Shown here in pieces: positions 1 to 5,919 of a stretch of 7,525 bases of DNA (positions are counted from its first letter, which is position 1; the number at the start of each line of letters is the position of its first letter). Both the position numbers and the translations under genes were made by a program. The stretch is taken from assembly GCA_021810725.1 (NCBI GenBank), contig JAJZIE010000114.1, forward strand, positions 1-7,525, in the 5' to 3' direction. The DNA is from Bacillota bacterium (GTDB lineage Bacteria; Bacillota; Sulfobacillia; JAJZYS01; JAJYTV01). The notes below the pieces were generated by a model. It was not told the DNA's origin. It searched no databases and saw nothing but the letters and a program-made list of their open reading frames with translations.

Positions 1-1
1 G

Positions 2-1411
2 CTGCGCCATCGCGAGACGTTCGGTCTCGCCTTCGACACCCGTCAGGAGATCGCGCCTGTCTACCGCGAGGCGGCGAGGGGACGCCGCGGCGGCGGTGCG
101 CCGCCTGCCGAGCAGCTCCTGCGCCGGCACCTCGAGGGCGCACGGCTCAAGGGCGCGCGCAGCCCGTTCGGCGAGCGCCTGCTCCAGGTCTGCCTCGAGG
201 GCCGCGACCGCTTCGGCGACCCGCGCAATCTCTACCTGGTAGCCGAGTTCTTCGGCACGCACCCCGATCTCCTGCTCGTCGCCGAGGGACACGTCGTCTG
301 GACGCTCTACGCGCGTCGCCGGGATCCAGGCTCGCCCTACTCCCTGCCGGGACCGCGGCTCCTGCCGCCCTCGCGGCGCCTACCCGCCTACGCTCTGCCA
401 CCTGATGAGATCATGCGCCTCGCCGCCCGCGGCCGGTTCTCGCCCGTTCTCGTGGAGCGCGAAGGGCAGCCCCTGCGGGCCCTGCCCTTCGCGCCGCGCG
501 AGGGAGAGGGCAAGGAGCTCCCTGATCTGCTCCACGGCCTCTCCCTGGTCGCGGCGCACGAGATCCGGCGCCGGCGCGAGCATGACCTCAGGCAGAGCCT
601 CACCAAGGCCCTCGTGCAGCGCATCGCCGCCCGCGAGACCGCGCTCGCCCGCAAGGAGGAGGAGTATCTCGAGACCCATGGCGCCGAAGACCTGAGGCTG
701 GACGGCGAAAGCCTCAAGGCGGGCCTGCACCTCGTCGAGGCCGGCCAGGGCGAGGTACTGCTGCCGGACGTGGAGGAGCCCGATCGCCTACGTCGCGTCA
801 CGCTCGATCCCCAGCTCGGTCCCAGCGAGAACATGGCCCTGATCTTCCGCCGCTACCGCAAGCTCAAAAGCCGACAGAGCTATCTCGGCGGGGATCTCGA
901 GCGCCTGCGCGAGGAACTGGGGGAACTGGAGCGGCTGCGGGCGGAGGTTGCGAGGGCGGACGGGCTGCAGGCCCTCGAGGACCTGCGTCCCGCGATCGTG
1001 GCCACGCGCGAGGGCAGCCGGCAGGGCAAGGATCAGGGTCCGCTGCGCTTTCGCACCGCGGGCGGACACGAGGTCCTGGTCGGACGCAGCGCCAAGGAGA
1101 ACGACCAGTTGACGCGATCCGCGCGGCCGAGCGACGTCTGGTTCCACACCAAGGACAGGCAGGGTGCGCACTGCATCCTGCGTCCCTTGCCGGGGCGATC
1201 CGTCGGCGCCCCGGATCGGCTCGAGGCCGCGCTCCTGGCCGCCTACTACTCGAAGCAGCGGCGCTCGAGCCAGGTGCCGGTGGACTACACCTTTGTCCGC
1301 CACGTGCGCAGACCGCGCGGGGCCGCGCCCGGCTTCGTCCTCTACGACCATCACGAGACGCTGTTCGTCACGCCGAGCGATGAGGCGATCGCCCGCATCA
1401 GGGACCGGTGA
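2..1411 (+). CDS. rqcH: NFACT-family ribosome quality-control protein (Rqc2/RqcH/FbpA-like), 5'-truncated by window edge
   Basis: The open frame runs from the first base of the window, so the visible 469 codons lack the start; by comparison with RqcH (about 570 residues) some 30-60 residues are missing. RqcH binds stalled 50S subunits carrying peptidyl-tRNA and recruits tRNA-Ala to add alanine tails. The NFACT-N part is visible at codons 37-125: HLEGARLKG, then PFGERLLQV, then GDPRNLYLVAEFFGTHPDL, ending in the LPGPRLLPPS segment. A charged helical, coiled-coil-like middle covers about bases 833-1010. NFACT-R (DUF814) fills about 1043-1400, with DVWFHTKD, GAHCILRP, AAYYSKQRRSSQVPVDYTFV and APGFVLYD, which are hallmark positions of the family. 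From memory of B. subtilis RqcH, the Asp97-Arg98 pair that contacts tRNA appears here as Glu-Arg (codons 58-59). The gene ends in TGA and overlaps the convergent GH18 gene by 14 bases. The family call is secure; alanine-tailing activity is inferred. Confidence 0.93.
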   Translation: MRHRETFGLAFDTRQEIAPVYREAARGRRGGGAPPAEQLLRRHLEGARLKGARSPFGERLLQVCLEGRDRFGDPRNLYLVAEFFGTHPDLLLVAEGHVVWTLYARRRDPGSPYSLPGPRLLPPSRRLPAYALPPDEIMRLAARGRFSPVLVEREGQPLRALPFAPREGEGKELPDLLHGLSLVAAHEIRRRREHDLRQSLTKALVQRIAARETALARKEEEYLETHGAEDLRLDGESLKAGLHLVEAGQGEVLLPDVEEPDRLRRVTLDPQLGPSENMALIFRRYRKLKSRQSYLGGDLERLREELGELERLRAEVARADGLQALEDLRPAIVATREGSRQGKDQGPLRFRTAGGHEVLVGRSAKENDQLTRSARPSDVWFHTKDRQGAHCILRPLPGRSVGAPDRLEAALLAAYYSKQRRSSQVPVDYTFVRHVRRPRGAAPGFVLYDHHETLFVTPSDEAIARIRDR

Positions 1412-2513
1412 GATAGCTCCAGATGCTCGGATCCTCGAGCCCCAGGCGCCAGAGCACGATGCCGCGCAGGCCATAGCTCGAAGCCAGCCTCACCTTGCTC
1501 TCGAAGTCCGTGAGGCCAGCATAGTAGGCGATGTGGCGCACTCCGTCCTGCCAATAGACGAGATCCTGCGCGGACGGCGACTCGCCGTGCTGCAGCGCAA
1601 GCTGCCGGTAGGCGGCGAACGAGAGGCCCTGGGCGGTGCTCGAGCCGCCCCAGTCGTAGCCATAGAGGGGAATGCCGAGCACAACGCGGCGCGGCGGGAT
1701 GGTGCGCGCTGCGAAGTTCGATACCTGCTGCACCCACGCGGTGCCGTCGATCGGGCCGGCGCTGCCTCCGGCGTAGTGCTGATCGTAGGCCATGACCATG
1801 ACGAGGTCGGCCTCCTTGCCCAGCGCCTTGTAGTCGTAGGCGCCGGTCCAGGAGTTCCCGGGCTCGTCCTGGGTCTCGGCCGGCACCGAAAGCGTCAGGT
1901 AGTAGCCGTAGCGGTGCAAAAGGTCGGCAAGCTGCCCGACAAAACTTGTGTAGGCCTGCCGATCGCTCGGCGGAACCCCCTCGAAGTCGAGATTGATGCC
2001 GTCGAAGCCTTCCGTCTCGCAGAGGCCCAGGAGGCTCTCCATGGCGCGGCGGGAGGCCACGGGACTCTGCAGCAGGGGCCCCAGGACCTGCCCACCGTAC
2101 TGGTTCTGCTGGACGAGCGCGAAGACCCAGAGATCGTGGTCCCGGGCGTACTGCAGCACGCGCTCGTCGGGCTGGCCGGTGATCGCGCCGTTTGCCCAGA
2201 TGGTGTACCAGTCTGGCACGATGCCGGACAGCAGATGCGCGTCCTGCTCCAAGGTCTTGTAGCCGGCCCCACCTGCGCCGCCCTCGTAATAGCCGAGCAC
2301 CAGCGGCGTCGGCAGACCGGCCGCGTGCGGTGCGCCGAACACGACCGGCGCCGGCTCGAGGCCGCGGCCGACGACAGGCGAGAAGAGCGCGTTGACCTCA
2401 CGGGCCACGCGTCCCAGCACCTCATGTTGCAAGAAAGCCCCCGCCGCAATGATCGCACCGACCAGTACGGCGAGGGCAAGGATTTGCCTGATGTCGATGA
2501 AGCCGCGCCGCAC
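1398..2513 (-). CDS. Membrane-anchored glycoside hydrolase family 18 protein (YaaH/SleL-like)
   Basis: This 371-residue protein begins with a short basic stretch and one hydrophobic segment (about residues 10-28), without a lipobox, so it is either anchored in the membrane or exported. The catalytic TIM barrel starts at LVLGYYEGG (71-79). The GH18 active-site motif is DGINLDFEGV (171-180): Asp171, Asp176 and the catalytic acid Glu178, with Asn174 in place of the second Asp of DxxDxDxE. Other family positions are VMVMAYDQH (238-246), GIPLYGYDW (280-288) and GIVLWRLGLED (351-361). The WRLGLED ending resembles spore-cortex N-acetylglucosaminidases such as YaaH/SleL, but the LysM repeats those usually carry are absent. 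Likely substrates are GlcNAc-containing glycans such as peptidoglycan; chitin is possible. The GTG start follows a G-rich Shine-Dalgarno-like stretch, and no ATG lies between it and the upstream in-frame stop. It sits 66 bases after the RidA-family gene and is probably co-transcribed with it. Confidence 0.9.
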   Translation of the reverse strand: MRRGFIDIRQILALAVLVGAIIAAGAFLQHEVLGRVAREVNALFSPVVGRGLEPAPVVFGAPHAAGLPTPLVLGYYEGGAGGAGYKTLEQDAHLLSGIVPDWYTIWANGAITGQPDERVLQYARDHDLWVFALVQQNQYGGQVLGPLLQSPVASRRAMESLLGLCETEGFDGINLDFEGVPPSDRQAYTSFVGQLADLLHRYGYYLTLSVPAETQDEPGNSWTGAYDYKALGKEADLVMVMAYDQHYAGGSAGPIDGTAWVQQVSNFAARTIPPRRVVLGIPLYGYDWGGSSTAQGLSFAAYRQLALQHGESPSAQDLVYWQDGVRHIAYYAGLTDFESKVRLASSYGLRGIVLWRLGLEDPSIWSYLTGP

Positions 2514-2579
2514 GGGCTTCCCCCCACCTTCAGGGTTCGCCCATGCCTATGCGCCAGGGTTGCGGCCCATGCGAGTCGC

Positions 2580-2981
2580 CTAGACGGCGGGGCGCATGGC
2601 CACCGCCTCGATCTCCACAAGCTGGTCCTGGTAGCCGAGAAAGCTGACCCCGAGCAAGGTGCTTGGCGCGGGGTGCGCCTGGAAGAACGCCTCCACGACA
2701 CGCCAGGCCTCGATCAGATCGCGGCGCTCCTGGGCGGCCACGTAGACGGTCGTCTTCAAGACGTCCGCGAGGCCGCAGCCGGCCTCGGCGAGGGCCCGCT
2801 CGAGGTTCTCGCAGGCCCGCTGCATCTGAGCGGGGATGTCCCGGGGGGCCACGACGGCGCCTTGCTCGTCCAGCGGACACGCACCCGCCGTAAAGATGAG
2901 CCCCGTCCCCTCCGCGACGGCGGCGTACGCATACGGTGCGCCCGGATAGAGAACGCCCGGCCCTACCAGCGAAACAGCCAT
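2580..2981 (-). CDS. RidA/YjgF/YER057c/UK114-family protein with atypical active site
   Basis: At 133 residues this matches the usual RidA size. Family features are LIFTAGACPLDEQG (28-41), the helix around ENLERALAEAGCGLADVLKTTVYV (58-81), and the C-terminal LVEIEAVAM (121-129), close to the family's VEIEAIA ending. RidA trimers hydrolyse reactive enamines/imines such as 2-aminoacrylate in the cytoplasm. In canonical members a PxR motif supplies the substrate-binding Arg (Arg105 in E. coli). Here the segment reads HPAPSTLLGVSFL, so the Arg position holds Ser107; this suggests one of the Rid subfamilies without that activity. The start was set at the ATG at 2981 because GGAGGA lies nine bases upstream and homology begins there; the frame stays open to 3128, but that extension shows no family similarity. 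The gene leads into the GH18 gene 66 bases downstream. Confidence 0.9.
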   Translation of the reverse strand: MAVSLVGPGVLYPGAPYAYAAVAEGTGLIFTAGACPLDEQGAVVAPRDIPAQMQRACENLERALAEAGCGLADVLKTTVYVAAQERRDLIEAWRVVEAFFQAHPAPSTLLGVSFLGYQDQLVEIEAVAMRPAV

Positions 2982-3028
2982 CCGCGTCACGCTCCTCCGC
3001 GGGACATCCAGAATCGCTCCGCAACCTC

Positions 3029-3034
3029 GGTATA
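3029..3034 (-). promoter_or_regulatory. Weak extended -10-like element upstream of the RidA-family gene
   Basis: On the minus strand the sequence TGCTATACC resembles an extended -10 (TGnTATAAT) and lies about 50 bases before the RidA start, downstream of the terminator at 3075-3112. No convincing -35 box is seen at 17 bases spacing. It is the best candidate for a promoter that restarts transcription after that terminator. Confidence 0.25.
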
Positions 3035-3074
3035 GCACGAAGCCACGATCCTGGGGAGCGGGCGTCTCACACCA

Positions 3075-3112
3075 AAAGACCTGCGCGTGGTCTCCCCGCC
3101 ACGCAGGTCTTT
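3075..3112 (-). terminator. Rho-independent terminator downstream of the glutaredoxin-like gene
   Basis: Arms 3099-3112 and 3075-3090 are complementary over 14 base pairs (AAAGACCTGCGTGG against CCACGCGCAGGTCTTT with a two-base bulge), around an eight-base loop. Read on the minus strand, the hairpin ends in TCTTTT, giving a U-run; read on the plus strand it ends in TTT then GGG, which is weaker. It starts 41 bases after the stop of the glutaredoxin-like gene and lies before the RidA gene, so it should separate the two transcripts. Confidence 0.8.
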
Positions 3113-3153
3113 GGGCGGCTCTCTTCAAGAAAGTGGAGACCAGGGGTCTGGCT

Positions 3154-3405
3154 TCAGACCCTCCCCGTGCCCCCTTGCGCCAGGATCGCGTCCTCGTAGG
3201 CCCCCGGGTCGAAGCCGACCACCACCCGGTCGCCGAACTGGGTGACCGGCACCGTGCGGGCGTCCGTGAGCCGGCGCATTTCCCGCATGTACCGGCTGCT
3301 CGTGAGGATGTTCCGCTCCTCCCACCTGACTCCCCTCGCCGAGAGGAAGCGCCGTGCCTGGGCGCAGTGAGGTCAGAGCGGAACGACGTACATGATGACG
3401 GACAT
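3154..3405 (-). CDS. Glutaredoxin/NrdH-like selenoprotein candidate (in-frame TGA at active site, UPHC)
   Basis: Read on the minus strand from the ATG at 3405, the frame gives MSVIMYVVPL, then TGA at 3375-3373 (codon 11), then PHCAQARRFLSARGV and so on to a TGA at 3156-3154, for 83 residues in all. The TGA falls exactly on the first cysteine of the CxxC redox motif, giving Sec11-Pro-His-Cys14. The rest is a clean glutaredoxin fold: helix after the motif, EERNI strand (29-33), the cis-proline TVPV (51-54), and VVVGFDP (61-67), typical of NrdH-like redoxins. UxxC redox motifs, including selenocysteine glutaredoxins, are known in bacteria. A SECIS-like hairpin follows the TGA. An alternative TTG start at 3411 has GGAGG five bases upstream; the ATG has GGAG directly adjacent and GGAGG eleven bases away. 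It ends before the terminator at 3075-3112. The alternative is a gene killed by one Cys-to-stop change. Confidence 0.8.
3330..3348 (-). promoter_or_regulatory. Candidate bacterial SECIS element
   Basis: On the minus strand, TTCCTCTC (3348-3341) pairs with GAGGGGAG (3337-3330): eight pairs, two of them G-U, closing a three-base apical loop GGC. The loop begins 33 bases after the TGA. Published descriptions of bacterial SECIS elements place the loop about 16-37 bases after UGA, with a G among its first two bases; both hold here. A further five-pair lower helix is possible between CTCAC right after the TGA and GTGGG after the hairpin. A competing small stem (GCGCC/GGCGC) lies between. GC-rich coding sequence makes hairpins cheap, so the position and the G in the loop are the real support. 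Confidence 0.6.
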
Positions 3406-3476
3406 CTCCAAACCGGCCTCCGTTCCTTTCAATCTGCACAAATCCACTCACGTCTGAGCAAACCTGCGCATCTCTC

Positions 3477-3516
3477 GATTCCTGCTTCTCCGGACACTGC
3501 CCGTGCCACCTGAGTC
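3477..3516 (-). mobile_element. Probable right-end/omega-RNA remnant of an IS200/IS605-family element
   Basis: Directly after the tnpB stop, the minus strand holds GGCAGTGTCCGG then AGAAGCAGGAATC, a stretch resembling (from memory) the sequence that follows tnpB in many IS200/IS605-family elements and belongs to the right-end RNA scaffold. A short palindrome CCTGAGTCTCAGG (3509-3521) spans the tnpB stop codon. The usual terminal hairpin after GAATC is not recognisable, so the right end appears truncated or diverged. Between here and the glutaredoxin-like start only a small stem CTCAGACGTGAG (3447-3458) is visible. Confidence 0.45.
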
Positions 3517-3816
3517 TCAGGCGACGTCGGGTCTTACACGTCCTCCACAGGCGTTTAGGGTGTCCGGGGAACTCCCGGCCACCAGGTGTGCCAAGTTGCG
3601 AGCAGCGTTCAGATCCCGGTCTAGGACCATCCCGCACTCTGCACACCGGTACACGCGTTCGGAGAGGTCCAACTCGTCCTTGACGGCTCCACACGCGCTG
3701 CACGTCTTGGACGACGCGAAGAACCTGGGAGCCACCACGAGGTGCGAGCCGTACCACTCCGTCTTGTATGCCAGCATCCGCCGGAACTCCGACCAGCCAG
3801 CGCTGTGTGCAGCAGG
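3517..3816 (-). pseudogene. tnpB: TnpB C-terminal remnant (IS200/IS605 family)
   Basis: About 99 codons remain of a protein that is normally around 350-400 residues. Homology begins at about 3809 with SAGWSEFRRMLAYKTEWYG, a typical TnpB segment, and an in-frame TAA sits at 3819-3817, just upstream of it. The zinc ribbon follows as CSAC and CAEC (four Cys), then the RuvC-III motif VLDRDLNAARNLA with the catalytic Asp, and the characteristic end TLNACGGRVRP. TnpB is an RNA-guided DNA endonuclease; this piece lacks RuvC-I and RuvC-II and cannot be active. No TnpB-like sequence was found in any minus-strand frame upstream (3820-4050), and no TnpA is present. The remnant lies upstream of the glutaredoxin-like gene on the same strand. 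Confidence 0.88.
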
Positions 3817-3819
3817 TTA

Positions 3820-4031
3820 GCATCGCCGGCAGCCGCCGTCAATGATGGCGGGTGCTCGGGGGCTGGACGCGAGGGGCGGCAGGCGACGCGGCCCGCCATC
3901 TTTCGCGCTGATCGGGCTTCGATGGTTCCCAGGGGCAAGGCTCGCGCGTATCCATGTAGCAAGGCACGCGTGGCTTGCGGGGTCTGGCCCCCGCCGCGTG
4001 CCGGAAGGTCGCCCGCCGTGATGCGACCGGC
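3820..4031. other. Intergenic region upstream of the ABC importer operon
   Basis: This 212-base stretch holds no recognisable gene. It contains a perfect 9-base inverted repeat, GATGGCGGG (3844-3852) and CCCGCCATC (3892-3900), followed by TTT on the plus strand. A competing short stem CCGCC/GGCGG (3833-3837, 3847-3851) overlaps it. A weak promoter-like pair for the operon is TTCCCA (3926-3931) and TATCCA (3949-3954), 17 bases apart. The operon promoter should lie here, but none of these signals is strong. Confidence 0.3.
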
Positions 4032-4814
4032 ATGGAGGAGGTGCGCCCAACGGGGCTCAAACGCGGCATCCCCTTCCTGGTCGCCTTGGCGCTCATCGCG
4101 CTCTGGGAAGTCCTGACGCTCGTCCACCTGTTCCCCGCCATGCTGCTGCCGTCGCCCCTCTCGGTGCTCCAGGAGATTCCGAGGATCTTCACGGTCGGGT
4201 ACGGCGGCCAGACACTGCTCACCGACATCTGGGTCTCGTCGGCCCGCATCGCGGCCGGCTTCGTGATCGCCGTCGTGGTCGGCGTGCCCATCGGCATCCT
4301 GATGGCATCGAGCGAGGTGGCCTTCCAGGCGATCGACCCCCTGCTGCAGTTCGTGCGGCCGGTCCCTCCCCTGGCGCTCGTGCCGCTCCTCGTCCTCTGG
4401 TTCGGCATCGGGGAAACCTCGAAGGGTCTCGTCATCATGCTCGGCACGATCCCCGTGATCATCCTCAACACCATCTCCGGTGTCCGTTCCACCCCGCGAC
4501 AGCGCGTCCAGGTGGCGCAGTGCCTCGGGGCCACGCGCTGGCAGATCCTCCGCCACGTGACACTGCCATCGGCGTTGCCCGAAGTTTTCACCGGCATGCG
4601 GGTAGGCATCGGCGTCGGCTGGACCTGCCTCGTCGCGGCGGAGATCATCGCCGCCACGGCGGGTCTCGGCTGGCTTGTGCAGGAGGCGGGCCAGCAGCTG
4701 CAGGTCGGGATCATCTTCATCGCCATCCTGGCGATCGGGCTCATCGGCTACGCGATGGACCTTCTCATCCGGCTTCTGGAACACGCCTTGGTCCCCTGGA
4801 AGGGCAAGGCGTGA
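4032..4814 (+). CDS. ABC transporter permease, taurine/sulfonate/nitrate type (TauC/SsuC-like)
   Basis: This 260-residue integral membrane protein matches the usual length of TauC/SsuC/NrtB permeases. Hydrophobic segments lie at about 13-31, 68-94, 113-150 (two close helices), 190-210 and 227-247. The cytoplasmic EAA loop that docks to the ATPase is seen at 162-184 as AQCLGATRWQILRHVTLPSALP, matching EAAxxxGA-LPxAxP with Gly166-Ala167. Other typical features are RPVPPLALVPLLVLWFG (109-125), characteristic of this subfamily. The ATG at 4032 was chosen because homology starts there; the frame opens earlier at a TTG (3975), and no good Shine-Dalgarno precedes either. It is the first gene of an importer operon, 39 bases before the binding protein. 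The substrate cannot be read from the permease; the neighbouring TauA-like protein points to a sulfonate. Confidence 0.93.
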   Translation: MEEVRPTGLKRGIPFLVALALIALWEVLTLVHLFPAMLLPSPLSVLQEIPRIFTVGYGGQTLLTDIWVSSARIAAGFVIAVVVGVPIGILMASSEVAFQAIDPLLQFVRPVPPLALVPLLVLWFGIGETSKGLVIMLGTIPVIILNTISGVRSTPRQRVQVAQCLGATRWQILRHVTLPSALPEVFTGMRVGIGVGWTCLVAAEIIAATAGLGWLVQEAGQQLQVGIIFIAILAIGLIGYAMDLLIRLLEHALVPWKGKA

Positions 4815-4853
4815 AGGTTCGCGAGGCTGGCAAGGGATTGGGGGATCGGGACG

Positions 4854-5903
4854 ATGCGAAGAGGTCTTCGCGCGAGCATGGCGGCCATCGCGATGGGCGT
4901 CGCCGCCAGCCTGCTGCTCGCCGGATGCGGCGGCAAGACTGCGCCCACGTCGGCGAAGCACGTGCCAACCGTGGTGATCGGCTACGAGAACAACGGCGCG
5001 GACCCCGAGATGGCGGCGATGGCCGAGGGGTTCTTCCAGAAGTACATGAAGGGCGCCCATGTCGAGCTGAGGTACTTCAGTTCCGGGCCGGCGTCGCTGG
5101 CAGCCCTGGCGTCGGGCAGCCTGCAGTTCATGACGGGGCTCGGCAACCCGCCCGCGGCCGCGGCCATCGGGCAGGGGGTGCCGCTTAAGGTGATCTGGGC
5201 GCAGGAGCGCTACACCACCGACGAGGGGCTTGTGGTTCGTCAGGGCTCCGGCGTGAAGTCCCTCCAGGATCTCGAGGGCAAGAGCATCGCCATGGTCGTC
5301 GGCTCCACGTCGCCGTTCGAGGTGGCGACAGCGATGGCGCAAGCCGGCATTCCCGCCTCCGCGATCAAGTTCGCCAACATGAGCCCGCCCGACATGGTGT
5401 CGGCCTGGGAGCGCGGTCAGATCGACGCCGCCTACGTCTGGGACCCGGCGTTCGACACGATGCTGCGCCACGGCGGCACCGCGCTCATGTACGACCAGGA
5501 TGTCGCGCAGCAGGCGCCGATCTTCAACCTGGCCGTCGTCCAGACCGGCTGGGCGAAGTCCCACCGCCAGCTCGTGCTCGGCTTCATCAAGGCCGAGCAG
5601 GCCGGTTTCGCGTTCTACCAGAGCCACCCGGCCCAGGCCGTGCGGGACATGGCCAAGGAGGCCGGCATCACGGTCGCGCTGGCCAAGACCGAACTGAAGG
5701 GCTACAAACTCTACAGCGTGCAGGACCAGATCGGACCCGAGGGACTCGGCACGGGTCAGGGCGTGAAGAGTTCGCTCGTCACCGTGTCGCTGAATTCGGC
5801 CGCCAAATACCTCTACAGCATCCGCCAGATCTCGACGCCTCCCGCGGATATGAGCGGCTCCGTGGACTCCTCTTACGCGCAGACCGTGGCGGCGGGGCAG
5901 TGA
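4854..5903 (+). CDS. ABC transporter substrate-binding lipoprotein, TauA-like (taurine/aliphatic sulfonate)
   Basis: The 349-residue product starts with a lipoprotein signal peptide: basic MRRGLR, a hydrophobic core, and the lipobox LAGC (22-25), so Cys25 should be lipidated and the protein held on the outside of the membrane. The mature part is a type II periplasmic-binding fold of the NMT1/TauA/SsuA group: VVIGYENNGADP, ASLAALASGSLQFMTGLGNP, RYTTDEGLVVRQGSGV, LQDLEGKSIAMVVGSTS, and DAAYVWDPAF. The last two and the T-x-x-E-x-LVVR segment are closest, from memory, to taurine-binding TauA. The role is to capture the substrate and hand it to the permease encoded just upstream. It lies between permease and ATPase, an order unlike the E. 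coli tauABCD operon, and no TauD dioxygenase is in the window. Taurine is the best guess; other sulfonates or small acids are possible. Confidence 0.9.
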   Translation: MRRGLRASMAAIAMGVAASLLLAGCGGKTAPTSAKHVPTVVIGYENNGADPEMAAMAEGFFQKYMKGAHVELRYFSSGPASLAALASGSLQFMTGLGNPPAAAAIGQGVPLKVIWAQERYTTDEGLVVRQGSGVKSLQDLEGKSIAMVVGSTSPFEVATAMAQAGIPASAIKFANMSPPDMVSAWERGQIDAAYVWDPAFDTMLRHGGTALMYDQDVAQQAPIFNLAVVQTGWAKSHRQLVLGFIKAEQAGFAFYQSHPAQAVRDMAKEAGITVALAKTELKGYKLYSVQDQIGPEGLGTGQGVKSSLVTVSLNSAAKYLYSIRQISTPPADMSGSVDSSYAQTVAAGQ

Positions 5904-5919
5904 GCGGGGCGACCGGCCC

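Noticed and set aside
1164..3035. A 623-codon open frame on the plus strand opposite the GH18 and RidA genes
   Set aside because: It is a shadow of two well-supported minus-strand genes and has no recognisable domain.
2982..3128. A 49-residue N-terminal extension of the RidA-family protein
   Set aside because: The extension crosses the terminator hairpin and shows no family similarity; the internal ATG at 2981 has a good Shine-Dalgarno.
3373..3375. The TGA as an ordinary nonsense mutation in a dying glutaredoxin gene
   Set aside because: It is not excluded, but it is less likely: the TGA is exactly at the catalytic Cys, the frame and motifs downstream are intact, a SECIS-like hairpin follows, and a terminator ends the gene.
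3833..3903. Mutually exclusive stems followed by TTT upstream of the importer, attenuator-like
   Set aside because: A nine-base inverted repeat with a 39-base loop is expected about once or twice by chance in the window, and the T-run is only three bases; no leader peptide or riboswitch core was recognised.
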